Below, piece after piece: positions 36,455 to 44,711 of a stretch of 64,000 bases of DNA. The DNA lies in contig NZ_JAUSSR010000009.1 of NCBI RefSeq assembly GCF_030812475.1, forward strand, positions 124,001-188,000. The letters run 5' to 3'. A model generated the notes under the pieces. It made no database searches and was not told the origin of the DNA. It saw only the letters and a program-made list of their open reading frames with translations. A program made the position numbers and the translations under genes. The DNA is from Pseudomonas lini (GTDB lineage: Bacteria; Pseudomonadota; Gammaproteobacteria; Pseudomonadales; Pseudomonadaceae). Numbering within the stretch: the stretch's first letter is position 1; each line of letters opens with the position of its first letter.

Positions 36455-36995
36455 TCAGTTCCGATCCAGCCACACCGTCTGGGCATTGCAAAAATCGCGT
36501 CCCCCGAAATGCGACAGTTCGCGGCCAAAAACTTTTCTTCACGCCGCGAAAGGTGACGCGCGGGTCGCTGGCGCAGTAGCCATTGATAAACACGCCACCG
36601 GTTTCCAGTTGGTCGGGGTAACGGCCAATCACGGCGGCTTTGACCGCTTCGTCCAGGTCGGCATCGTTGAGCACGATGAAGGGGTCCGACCCACCCAGTT
36701 CCAGCACGCACTGCTTCATGGCCGCACCGGTATGGGCAACAATGGCGATACCGGCGCGCACGCTGCCGGTGACGGTCACTGCGGCATGCGTGGATCGGCG
36801 ATCACTCGCAAACTGCGCGCACTTTTCAATTTCACCGCGTGCCTGAGTGATCGGCTTACCCATTTCCTGGGTGATCATGCTGGCCATTTTTTCGGCGATG
36901 TCGCGCAATACCTGAGCCGGGGAGATCAACAATTGCGAACGTTGTGCAACGGGGCTGGCACTCCAGACGCGGAACCGGCACAGCGGTATGAGCTG
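36455..36995 (-). pseudogene. Multiply deleted aldehyde dehydrogenase (succinate-semialdehyde type) remnant
   Basis: Three separate pieces of one aldehyde dehydrogenase are fused by deletion. The N-terminal part reads FRVWSASPVAQRSQLL and MITQEMGKPITQARGEIEKCA; the middle reads VTVTGSVRAG and LELGGSDPFIVLNDADLDEAV; the C-terminus reads GGVFINGYCASDPRVTFRGVK. A frameshift follows, after which a different frame continues GRELSHFGGRDFCNAQTVWL to the natural stop at 36455. The catalytic Cys region is missing. The remaining length (about 540 bp) is little over a third of the roughly 1.4 kb normal for the family. It resembles GabD/SadB-type enzymes. Non-functional. Confidence 0.82.
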
Positions 36996-37062
36996 TTAAG
37001 AACCGCTCAGGGACCTGAACCTGATTGGTTGGGGGCTAGGTGAGTTACCTGCTGAAAGAAAA

Positions 37063-37200
37063 GACTTGGGTCTCACGCGCATCCTGAAAGTGGATCGCTT
37101 GCGAATACGTGGCGTCACGCTGACTGCCGCGGTACAGAACCTGCGACGGCTGGCGAAACTTACTCTCAAGGGCCACCGCTCATGGATAGGTGCGTCTGCA
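37063..37200 (+). pseudogene. Transposase C-terminal remnant
   Basis: A short frame contains LRIRGVTLTAAVQNLRRLAK, which looks like the last helix region of DDE transposases of the IS5/IS1182 kind. No upstream catalytic part is present. It sits between the broken aldehyde dehydrogenase and hypothetical fragments, consistent with a scar of past insertion. Confidence 0.45.
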
Positions 37201-37444
37201 TTTCGCAAAAAACGTCAACCCAACCGACTAAGAGAGCAGCAATGTCAACGAAGAGCCGAGAAACCACTCAACGTGGTGAGCAGGCTCTCCGGTAGTGCTC
37301 GTGCCTGAGTTGAGGCGAGTTAAAAGTCGGACTTTGCAATGACGTTGTGTTAGGAGAGGTTACCGCCAAACCCCTCACTTTGGACGACTGGTTCAAGTAT
37401 CAAAAGGGTGAGCCTCTGTCCGTAGAGATCAGTGGGCGCGTGAT

Positions 37445-37936
37445 GTGGGAAGCAACACTTCTAATCCTGAAGTACCTCCGGTAGGCACTTGGGTCAGTAG
37501 AATTCTGCAGATTGATCCGTCGATTAAGAACGAAAGCATTTGCTTGGTGGATGACGGGTGGCTCCCGTTGATCTATTGCTTGGCCGGTACCAATATTTTC
37601 GTAGACAAGAATGTTGTGGCGGAAATCAAGGCGAGATTCGAAGGGGGTGAGATCAAGCCTGGTGTAGCATCGGAAAAGGACTTTCTTGATCTGCTGGTTC
37701 AGCAACCTTGTAGCAGCTCACTGAATCCCCTGCCTTACGGGCTTGAAGGCAACATCCAAGGTCTCCCGGACGTAGATCTCGTGCATGAACAGCTTCGGAT
37801 TGCCCTAGCTGACCTTGCGCATGCCATCCCTGATGTCAAGGTATGGCCGAAATCTTATGAGCGAGCGGAAACCCAAACCACTCTCGATAGCTGTCACCCT
37901 TACTTTTCTAAGGGAATGGAATTCCTCACTCTTTGA
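37445..37936 (+). CDS. Hypothetical protein, probably 5'-frameshifted
   Basis: The function is not recognised. The 163-residue frame (GTG at 37445, no clear ribosome site) contains ICLVDDGWLPLIYCLAGTNIF and VDKNVVAEIKARFEGGE, loosely like PIN-type or toxin-like proteins annotated only as hypothetical. A TGA directly precedes it. The overlapping frame 37347-37484 reads smoothly as LTLDDWFKYQKGEPLSVEIS before its own stop, so the two may be halves of one gene split by a frameshift. Base composition is lower in GC than in the flanking sugar operons. A terminator follows at 37985. Confidence 0.4.
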   Translation: MGSNTSNPEVPPVGTWVSRILQIDPSIKNESICLVDDGWLPLIYCLAGTNIFVDKNVVAEIKARFEGGEIKPGVASEKDFLDLLVQQPCSSSLNPLPYGLEGNIQGLPDVDLVHEQLRIALADLAHAIPDVKVWPKSYERAETQTTLDSCHPYFSKGMEFLTL

Positions 37937-37984
37937 GCTAATCAGTGAAGATTTCGATATGCCTCTCTACCATGCGCAGGATCT

Positions 37985-38026
37985 GAGCCCGGGGACAACA
38001 TGAGTTGCCTCGGGCTCGGTTTTTTA
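37985..38026 (+). terminator. Rho-independent terminator
   Basis: GAGCCCG and CGGGCTC form the stem, followed by GGTTTTTT. It lies just after the hypothetical gene. Confidence 0.7.
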
Positions 38027-38275
38027 AGGGCGTAATAATGGGATGAGGTGACTGGTTTTTAGCGTCAAGCTTGCGGTTATCAAATATACACAAACCGTAA
38101 CGGCTCAGTTTGTTTTGCAGTACGGCAAATTGGCATTAAGCGATTTAGTATTCCGGCGCAGTTACAGCCTAATCCAGCGACATTCGAAACCGAGTGGGCG
38201 GTGATTGAGTCACTCACGCTGGTCACACTTCACCTGGACGCATGGATGTATCAATGGCTCCAGCACGGTTCTGCT

Positions 38276-38542
38276 TTATGCAGTGATCAGGGCTGTGAGG
38301 CGCTCCAAGCGTTTACCAAGTAAAGCGAAACGGATTTCAAAGCATGTGTGTTGGCGCTGACATGACTTTGACCCAGGCTGCTGATTTTGACTGGCCTGAA
38401 TTCGGTCTCTGAAATCCCGCGCAAAGACATCGTTTACTGAGTATTCGGGTGGGTCAATTATTTCCGGCCCCTGGGTCAATCGCATCAGCGCCAACATTGT
38501 GTGAGCTTTCAGCACGCCTTCGCGAGTTTTTATCGTTTGCAT
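38276..38542 (-). CDS. Small hypothetical protein
   Basis: A possible 88-residue protein beginning MQTIKTREGVLKAHTMLALM, with AAGGT just before the ATG. It is not recognised, and its C-terminus is basic and cysteine-containing. It is divergent from the SDR at 38613, so it would overlap that gene's promoter region. The remaining gap 38027-38275 shows no gene. It could be a chance frame. Confidence 0.3.
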   Translation of the reverse strand: MQTIKTREGVLKAHTMLALMRLTQGPEIIDPPEYSVNDVFARDFRDRIQASQNQQPGSKSCQRQHTCFEIRFALLGKRLERLTALITA

Positions 38543-38612
38543 AGCACCTTCTGCAGCTCTAGCCTTGAAAGATCCGATAAGCCTTTGGCGATCATAACAA
38601 GAGAGGGTTTCG

Positions 38613-39380
38613 ATGAAGTACGCAGATAAAAAAGTCGCGGTAGTCACGGGCGGTGCGATGGGCATTGGAGCTGAAGCTGCCACTTCATTGGCAAAAGACG
38701 GTCACCACGTCGTAATTTGCGACATCAACGCGCAAGAATCGGAGCGGTTCTCACGACACCTTCGGGAAGAGGGCTTTACAGCTGATGCCTGCCAGATGGA
38801 CGTTGGAGCGCTGGACTCTGTCTCTGATGCGTTTTCCTGGATTGAGAGAGAGTTTGGCCGCTGTGATGTTTTGGTAAACTCGGCAGGTATCGCCAAAACT
38901 ATGCCGTTTCTGGACTTCGACCTGGACGTCTTCAACAAAACGATGCTCATCAACGTCACTGGTACATTCATGTGCTGCCAGCTAGCCGCACGTATCATGC
39001 GTAAAAATGGTTTTGGCAGGATCATCAATATTGCTTCCGTTGCAGGAATGCGGGCGGTGGGTAAAGGGCGAACTGCCTATGGCACCTCCAAAGGTGCGGT
39101 GATCGCAATGACCCGACAGATGGCGGTAGAGCTGAATGAGTTTGGCATCACGGCTAATGCTATTGCCCCTGGGCCGGTTGATACCCCCATGACCAAAGAG
39201 CTACACAGCGATGCTTTCCGCCAGGCATACAGCAATGCCATCCCGGCCAAGCGATACGGAACTACTCAAGAGATCGCAGGTGCGGTGAGTTATCTTGCGT
39301 CTGATGTAGCAGCTTATGTGAATGGCATCGTGTTGCCAGTTGACGGTGGATTCCTCGCATGGGGTGCGGGTGATCTTTAA
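38613..39380 (+). CDS. SDR-family oxidoreductase of the acid-sugar cassette
   Basis: A 255-residue SDR with TGGAMGIGAEAA (residue 12), NSAGIAKT, catalytic Tyr156/Lys160 in TAYGTSKGAV and C-terminal IVLPVDGGFLAWGAG. The ATG at 38613 follows GAGAGGG. It is the first gene of a group whose others are a RuBisCO-like protein, a DUF1537 kinase and an MHS transporter. By analogy with 3-oxo acid-sugar pathways it could oxidise a hydroxy acid to the 3-oxo acid that the kinase then phosphorylates. In D-apionate pathways a different enzyme (ApnO) makes the 3-oxo intermediate, so this would be a variation. Confidence 0.84.
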   Translation: MKYADKKVAVVTGGAMGIGAEAATSLAKDGHHVVICDINAQESERFSRHLREEGFTADACQMDVGALDSVSDAFSWIEREFGRCDVLVNSAGIAKTMPFLDFDLDVFNKTMLINVTGTFMCCQLAARIMRKNGFGRIINIASVAGMRAVGKGRTAYGTSKGAVIAMTRQMAVELNEFGITANAIAPGPVDTPMTKELHSDAFRQAYSNAIPAKRYGTTQEIAGAVSYLASDVAAYVNGIVLPVDGGFLAWGAGDL

Positions 39381-39392
39381 TCGCCGTCATCG

Positions 39393-39414
39393 CGAGCGCC
39401 CATTAGGGCGCTCG
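39393..39414. terminator. Bidirectional terminator between SDR and LysR genes
   Basis: CGAGCGCCC and GGGCGCTCG form a perfect 9-bp stem with an ATTA loop between convergent stops at 39380 and 39416. T runs are short on both sides. Confidence 0.65.
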
Positions 39415-39415
39415 T

Positions 39416-40294
39416 TCAACTGTCAGACATTTCCTTCCTGATCCACTTTTCGAGATCTGCAGTGTCAGACCGCAACCTCGCGTTGGGAGAGACCCACAAA
39501 ACCAGCTTGGCCGCGCCTTGAACGAAGCCAAAAGGTGCTACCAGTGCGCCACTCTCAAGCTCCGCCTCAACCAGCATGCGGGGTACGCAGGCAAATCCCA
39601 GTCCCACCTTGGCCGCTTGTATCAACAGATAAAAGTGTTCAAAAAACTCCATCTCCAGTAAGTCACTTGCATCTACCTGTAGCGATGAGTACCAGTCTTT
39701 CCAGGCCTGAGGCCGGGTTTTGGTGGTCAATAGTCGCTCTTTGCTGAGGTCGCTCACGTCTCGAACACCTGAAGTAGCGAGGTAATCAGGCGAACAAATA
39801 GCTCCCACCCATTCATTGGTAAGCGCTATAGGCTCGATACCTGGAGGGGGTTCAATGCTATCCAGTCGTATCGCGACACTAACTCCCTCCTGAGCGAAGT
39901 CAATTGGGCCGTGCCCCGTTCTTAGACCCAATTCCATGGTGGGAAAACTACTGTGAAGTTTTGCCAGCCGAGGCAGCAGCCAGTGCATCATGATCGACGC
40001 AGAACAAGAAAGCTCCAGGGGGCGTGGGCGAACCTCGTCAATGCTTTCCTGGATTAGAGCGAACGCCCTGCTTAGCCCAGCTGCAAGTCTGGCCCCCTCA
40101 GGTGTAAGCCTGGTGCCGTGGGCATTCCGAGTGAGAAGAACGACACCTAACGAGTCCTCCAGGCTTCGGATGTGTCGGCTGATAGCGCCATGAGTTACGC
40201 ATAGCGCGTCTGCCGCATCACTAAAAGTTCCTTTGCGCGCGATCATCTCAAACGCCCTCAGGGCATTGAGCGAAGGCCTGGCGGGTGATGACAT
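39416..40294 (-). CDS. LysR-family regulator (GcvA-like) of the acid-sugar cassette
   Basis: A 292-residue LysR regulator with HTH TFSDAADALCVTHGAISRHIRSLE (residues about 19-42) and GcvA-type effector domain features (GPIDFAQEGVSVAIRLD). The ATG at 40294 follows GAGAGG. It lies between the SDR and the RuBisCO-like gene and is divergent from the latter. An inverted repeat at 40342-40362 in the shared gap is its likely site. Confidence 0.86.
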   Translation of the reverse strand: MSSPARPSLNALRAFEMIARKGTFSDAADALCVTHGAISRHIRSLEDSLGVVLLTRNAHGTRLTPEGARLAAGLSRAFALIQESIDEVRPRPLELSCSASIMMHWLLPRLAKLHSSFPTMELGLRTGHGPIDFAQEGVSVAIRLDSIEPPPGIEPIALTNEWVGAICSPDYLATSGVRDVSDLSKERLLTTKTRPQAWKDWYSSLQVDASDLLEMEFFEHFYLLIQAAKVGLGFACVPRMLVEAELESGALVAPFGFVQGAAKLVLWVSPNARLRSDTADLEKWIRKEMSDS

Positions 40295-40341
40295 TCCAAT
40301 ACCTCTCCGAAGGCGAAGCGCTCTCGTTGGCCTCAGTGGTT

Positions 40342-40362
40342 AGTGTGAGTTTTACTCACGCT
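40342..40362. promoter_or_regulatory. Inverted repeat AGTGTGAGT-N3-ACTCACGCT
   Basis: Nine-base arms match at 8 of 9 positions. It lies about 50 bp upstream of the LysR start and 113-133 bp upstream of the RuBisCO-like gene start, a normal place for a LysR binding site. Confidence 0.5.
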
Positions 40363-40474
40363 CGCCGGAAATCATATCGATTGGATCGGTGTGGGGTCAA
40401 TGTATATTGGTTTGAAACTGCTTAGGAAAAAACCGAGCAGATTCACAATAACAACTAAAGTCGAGGCAACCATC

Positions 40475-41752
40475 ATGGTCGATCTCAAGGCCGGGCGAGA
40501 GGAGTTTTCTGCCCGCTTTTTTGTGGAGAGCAGCTACCCCATTGAGCGGGTGAGTGAGGTGATCGCAGGTGAGCAGTCGAGCGGCACCTTCATTTCTCTT
40601 CCAGGTGAATCGGCAGAGCTCAATGAGCGCTCCCGCGCGCGTGTTGTATCCATCGATCCTCTTCCAGAAACTACAGGTGCATCGCTTTATAGCGAATTCT
40701 TATCCAGGCGTAACCCTTCTGATAAGTATTACCGTGGGGAAGTTGCCATCGCTTTTCCAACGGCCAACATCGGGAATAACATTCCCGCCTTGTTGACTAC
40801 TATTGCCGGTAATCTTTTTGAAATCGGCGAAGTAAGCGGTCTCCGAATTCTTGACCTGGAACTTCCTGAGCGATTTGCAGCTGGGTTCCAAGGGCCACGA
40901 TTTGGTATAGAGGGCACGAGGGCTTTATGTGGTGTGCATGACCGTCCCATTATCGGCACCATCATCAAACCTAGCATTGGGTTAACACCAGAGCAAACTG
41001 CATCTGTGGCCGATGAACTCTGCACAGGTGGCATTGATTTCCTCAAAGACGATGAGTTGCTCATCGATCCTACTTATGCCTCGTTTGACGCACGCTTGAA
41101 GGCTGTGATGCCGATCCTTCATAAGCATGCTGACCGGCTGGGTCGCATGCCAATGTACGCGATCAACATCTCCGGCAGCATCGACGAAATGTTACGCCGG
41201 CAAGATGCTGTGTTGGCGGCGGGCGGCACATGCGTGATGCTTTGCCTGAACTGGGTCGGTCATTCTGCGGTCGAGCACATCCGCAAGCATGCACAGCTCC
41301 CGATCCATGGTCATCGTGCCGGCTGGGGTGCGTTAACCCGCTACCCTCAACTCGGTTTCTCGTTTGAGGTCTATCAAAAGATTTGGCGACTGGCCGGAAT
41401 TGATCATCTCCATGTCAATGGGATTCAAAGCAAATTCTGGGAACCGGACGATTCTGTCATTTCATCTGCTAAAAGCTGCCTGGCACCGTTCGCTGGCATA
41501 CAACCTTTGATGCCGGTGTTTTCCTCCGGTCAATGGGCAGCACAGGCGCCAGTACTGTTCAACAAGCTGAAGTCCGTCGATCTCATGCACCTCGCCGGTG
41601 GCGGTATCATCGGCCATCCGTTGGGTATTGCGGCTGGTGTGCAAAGCATGCGTGAAGGATGGGAGGCCGCCGTCCAAAACGTACCGTTGGAGCACTATGC
41701 AGAGGGTAAACCTGCTTTATCCGCCGCCTTGCAAAAATTCGGAGGCGTGTAA
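40475..41752 (+). CDS. oiaX: RuBisCO-like protein (form IV), likely phospho-acid-sugar decarboxylase
   Basis: A 425-residue RuBisCO large-subunit homologue. Nearly all active-site positions of RuBisCO are recognisable: Asn113 (IAGNLF), Lys165 (IKPSIGLTP), carbamylated Lys191 with Asp193 and Glu194 (FLKDDELL), His280 (GHRAGWG), His311-Lys320 (IDHLHVNGIQSKF), Ser351-Gly352 and the phosphate loop 375-377 (LAGGGIIGHPLG). The SGG motif is altered to SSGQW, so CO2 fixation is unlikely. Together with the DUF1537 kinase 3 bp downstream, the best match is OiaX, which decarboxylates 3-oxo-isoapionate 4-phosphate; this symbol is tentative. The ATG at 40475 follows CGAGG; a GTG at 40391 would add 28 atypical residues. 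Confidence 0.82.
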   Translation: MVDLKAGREEFSARFFVESSYPIERVSEVIAGEQSSGTFISLPGESAELNERSRARVVSIDPLPETTGASLYSEFLSRRNPSDKYYRGEVAIAFPTANIGNNIPALLTTIAGNLFEIGEVSGLRILDLELPERFAAGFQGPRFGIEGTRALCGVHDRPIIGTIIKPSIGLTPEQTASVADELCTGGIDFLKDDELLIDPTYASFDARLKAVMPILHKHADRLGRMPMYAINISGSIDEMLRRQDAVLAAGGTCVMLCLNWVGHSAVEHIRKHAQLPIHGHRAGWGALTRYPQLGFSFEVYQKIWRLAGIDHLHVNGIQSKFWEPDDSVISSAKSCLAPFAGIQPLMPVFSSGQWAAQAPVLFNKLKSVDLMHLAGGGIIGHPLGIAAGVQSMREGWEAAVQNVPLEHYAEGKPALSAALQKFGGV

Positions 41753-41755
41753 CTC

Positions 41756-43144
41756 ATGAGCTCCTATCAAACCTCCAATCTCTCCCTGGTATTTTATGGA
41801 GATGATTTCACTGGTTCGACCGATGCGTTGGAGGTTCTCACGGCAGCTGGGCTCAAGTGCGCATTGTTCTTGACTTCACCTACCCCGGAACTGCTGGCCG
41901 AAATGGGTGGATTCGATGCTATCGGAATCGCCGGAGACAGCCGTGCGTTGTCCAACTCGGAGATGGATGATGTGCTGCCTGAGATTTTCCAGGCGATCAA
42001 GCGTCTGTCTCCATCGCTCGTTCACTACAAGGTCTGTTCCACATTCGACAGCGCGTCGACTGTAGGCAGCATCGGTCATGTTATTGAGCTGGCTGCACGT
42101 ACCTTCGGGGCTAAAGGCATCCCGATCATCGCGGGCAATCCGGCACTGGGTCGTTACTGTGTCTTCGGTAACCTGTACGCGCTGTCTAAAACTGATCATA
42201 CGGTTCATAGGATCGACCGCCATCCGATCATGCGGGCTCACCCGATCACGCCGATGCATGAGGCCGACCTGAGTATCCATATCGGTCAACAAAAAAACTT
42301 GTCGATCAGCAAGATCGATATTCGTCAGATGGAGCAAAACTGCGACCTCCCCAATTTGGTAAAAAAACTGGCTGGCCAGCACGATGCCGTATTGTTCGAC
42401 GGCACAACTGAAGCGCACATGACGACTGCTGGTCGAGTGCTGACTGAGCTGTCATCGAGTGATGCGCCGTTATTTGTAGTCGGCTCTTCCGGTGTCGAAT
42501 ATGGACTGACACAGCACTGGCGTTCAGCCGGCCTGATGGAAGCGCGCAAAGCGCAGATGGAGCCATTGAAGTCGGTAGAGCAGGTGCTGGTTATTTCTGG
42601 TAGCGCCTCACCCCTGAGCCAAGCGCAGATCGACGCCGCGATTGATTACGGATTTGTCGAACTTGAAGTTGATGCCGCTGCGTTGATTGTTGACGCTCCC
42701 CGGAGTGCAGCGGTACGCGACGTAGTCACTGCTGCAGTATCGCACCTTGAAAAAGGGCGATCCGTGTTGATCCATACGGCCAAGGGGCCGAATGATCCGC
42801 GAATTGAGCAGATGATTGAGGCAATGCTTCTCGAAGGCTTGCTTCGTGATGAAGCTAGAGTTCAAGGAGGCAAAAAACTGGCTGTAGAGCTTGGGCGCGT
42901 CGTGCTTGAGATTCTTAAAACCTATCCGTTGAAGCGACTGGTTGTATCAGGAGGAGATACTTCTAGTCAGGTTACTAAGATTCTTGCCCCTGATGCTCTG
43001 GTCATCAAATCTGAAATTTCGCCTGGAGCTCCGTTGTGTCAGATGCATTCTAATAAGCCTTATCTCTCGAAGTTGGAAGTTGCCCTGAAGGGCGGTCAGA
43101 TGGGAGATCGAGATTACTTCATCAAAACTTTAAGAGGCGCTTAG
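41756..43144 (+). CDS. oiaK: DUF1537 four-carbon acid sugar kinase family, likely 3-oxo acid-sugar kinase
   Basis: A 462-residue two-domain kinase. The N-terminal substrate domain begins LVFYGDDFTGSTDALEVL (about residue 12). The C-terminal nucleotide domain has LVVSGGDTSSQV (about 398) and ends with LEVALKGGQMGDRDYF, both hallmarks of the family that includes OtnK, DtnK and OiaK. It uses ATP to phosphorylate a 4- or 5-carbon acid sugar or its 3-oxo form. It starts 3 bp after the RuBisCO-like gene stop, so coupling is tight and the decarboxylase probably acts on its product. OiaK is the favoured but unproven name; OtnK-type activity is the alternative. Confidence 0.83.
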   Translation: MSSYQTSNLSLVFYGDDFTGSTDALEVLTAAGLKCALFLTSPTPELLAEMGGFDAIGIAGDSRALSNSEMDDVLPEIFQAIKRLSPSLVHYKVCSTFDSASTVGSIGHVIELAARTFGAKGIPIIAGNPALGRYCVFGNLYALSKTDHTVHRIDRHPIMRAHPITPMHEADLSIHIGQQKNLSISKIDIRQMEQNCDLPNLVKKLAGQHDAVLFDGTTEAHMTTAGRVLTELSSSDAPLFVVGSSGVEYGLTQHWRSAGLMEARKAQMEPLKSVEQVLVISGSASPLSQAQIDAAIDYGFVELEVDAAALIVDAPRSAAVRDVVTAAVSHLEKGRSVLIHTAKGPNDPRIEQMIEAMLLEGLLRDEARVQGGKKLAVELGRVVLEILKTYPLKRLVVSGGDTSSQVTKILAPDALVIKSEISPGAPLCQMHSNKPYLSKLEVALKGGQMGDRDYFIKTLRGA

Positions 43145-43213
43145 TAGTTTATCTGAACGCTCACGCAAACAAGAAAAGATACTTGCATATTTACAATAAC
43201 AAAAGGTGAAATC

Positions 43214-44557
43214 ATGCAAACCACTATCTCGAATCCTGTCGAGCAAAATCTCGAACATTTGGACGATTGTGAAAAAAAGTCCATGAAGAACGTAGTTGCC
43301 GGAAGTCTCTTCGGGACAGCGCTGGAAACTTACGACCTGTATCTCTATGGTACTGCCGCCGCACTGATCTTTGGCCCGCTGTTTTTCCCCGGTAGCGATG
43401 ACGCTGTTTCTCGTCTTGCATCGCTTGCGTCTTTTGCCATTTCATTTGTGGCGCGTCCACTAGGGTCTCTGGTACTCGGACATTTCGGAGATCGTATTGG
43501 CCGCAAGAAACTCCTTTATCTCACCCTTATTGTCATGGGGTTGAGCACTGTTGGTATCGGCCTCCTGCCAACGTATGCGAGCATCGGTATCTGGGCACCA
43601 ATCATGCTTTGTGTGCTGCGCTTCATCCAAGGCTTCGCCTTTGCTGGTGAGTATAGCGGGGCAGTTTTAATGCTTTTGGAACACGCACCCAGGCGCAAAC
43701 GAGGGTTTTATGCTGCTATCAACAACATCGGCCCAGTATTTGGTTTCATCGCCTCCGCAGGCATGTTGCTAGCCGTTAGCGCGGTGTTGTCCAAAGAAGA
43801 TTTCTACTCTTGGGGATGGCGCATTCCATTCGTCGCAAGTATCGTCTTATTGGCTGTCGGAATCTTCGTGCGTTCGAAAGTACCCGAATCGCCGGTGTTT
43901 GAGAAAACCGCTAAGAAGCGGGCAGTAACTTCAGAACCATCGCAGTCGCCTGCCATGCGGTTGTTCACCCGATATCCAAAGCAATTGCTGCTGGTTGCAG
44001 GTGCGAACATCTGCCATTTCTCCACCTTCTACCTCTTCACAGTGTTCGCACTCAGCTACGGACAGCGGGAGCTTGGGTTGTCTAATGCTTTCGTGCTTTC
44101 GGTCGCGATGGTTGCTATTTGTACCCACCTGGTGGTGGTGCCATTTGCCGGTGCCATGGCTGATCGAATCGGTCGACGCAGGATGATGCTCATCGGCTTT
44201 GCCGTAACCGCCTTCGCTGCTTTTCCATTCTGGTACCTTTTCTCCACCGGAGAGTTTTGGCCGATGGTCGCAGGCTCCTGCCTATTCATGACTGGCTATG
44301 GTTTGGTCTACGGTGCTGTGCCGTCCTTCACTGGCGAGGCGTTTGGACCAAGCGCCCGGTTCACCGGTTTTGCAATGTCCACCAACCTCGGTGGAATCAT
44401 TGGCGGCGGCACCGCGCCAATCCTGGGAGCATTCCTGCTCAGCCACTATGGTACGCCCTACGCTATTTCCGTACTCACAATAGCGCTTGCAGCGTTTTCA
44501 GCACTATGCGTTTTCCTGTCCGCTGAAACCAGGGACACGGATATTGTGGACGAATGA
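43214..44557 (+). CDS. MHS-family MFS transporter of the acid-sugar cassette
   Basis: A 447-residue metabolite:proton symporter. The N-terminal segment SLFGTALETYDLYLYGTAAALIFG is typical of the subfamily, with GHFGDRIGRKKLLYL as the loop 2-3 motif and AMADRIGRRRMMLIG in the second half. It shares the subfamily, but not close sequence, with the transporter at 913-2220. The ATG at 43214 follows AAGGTG, 70 bp after the kinase. It most likely brings the acid sugar into the cell. Confidence 0.86.
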   Translation: MQTTISNPVEQNLEHLDDCEKKSMKNVVAGSLFGTALETYDLYLYGTAAALIFGPLFFPGSDDAVSRLASLASFAISFVARPLGSLVLGHFGDRIGRKKLLYLTLIVMGLSTVGIGLLPTYASIGIWAPIMLCVLRFIQGFAFAGEYSGAVLMLLEHAPRRKRGFYAAINNIGPVFGFIASAGMLLAVSAVLSKEDFYSWGWRIPFVASIVLLAVGIFVRSKVPESPVFEKTAKKRAVTSEPSQSPAMRLFTRYPKQLLLVAGANICHFSTFYLFTVFALSYGQRELGLSNAFVLSVAMVAICTHLVVVPFAGAMADRIGRRRMMLIGFAVTAFAAFPFWYLFSTGEFWPMVAGSCLFMTGYGLVYGAVPSFTGEAFGPSARFTGFAMSTNLGGIIGGGTAPILGAFLLSHYGTPYAISVLTIALAAFSALCVFLSAETRDTDIVDE

Positions 44558-44560
44558 CAA

Positions 44561-44602
44561 GCACGTGTACGACACGCCCGGCGGCGGGGTGTCGTACGTG
44601 CC
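44561..44602 (+). terminator. Strong GC-rich hairpin after the MHS transporter
   Basis: GTGTACGACACGCCC pairs with GGGGTGTCGTAC, flanked by GCAC/GTGC. The core stem GTACGACAC is perfect, but there is no T run, so it may act as a processing or partial-termination site rather than a full terminator. Confidence 0.5.
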
Positions 44603-44711
44603 CTGAAGTGTATTGAGCGTCTGTGCTGTTCCATCTACAGCAAATAGCTCTCGTACTTTATTTATAAAGGGACGCTGAGAATTTGCCTCAGCCCCCTGAA
44701 AGGAGCTTTGT

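Noticed and set aside
40475..41752. True CO2-fixing RuBisCO
   Set aside because: The SGG motif is replaced, no phosphoribulokinase or small subunit is nearby, and the kinase neighbour points to acid-sugar decarboxylation.
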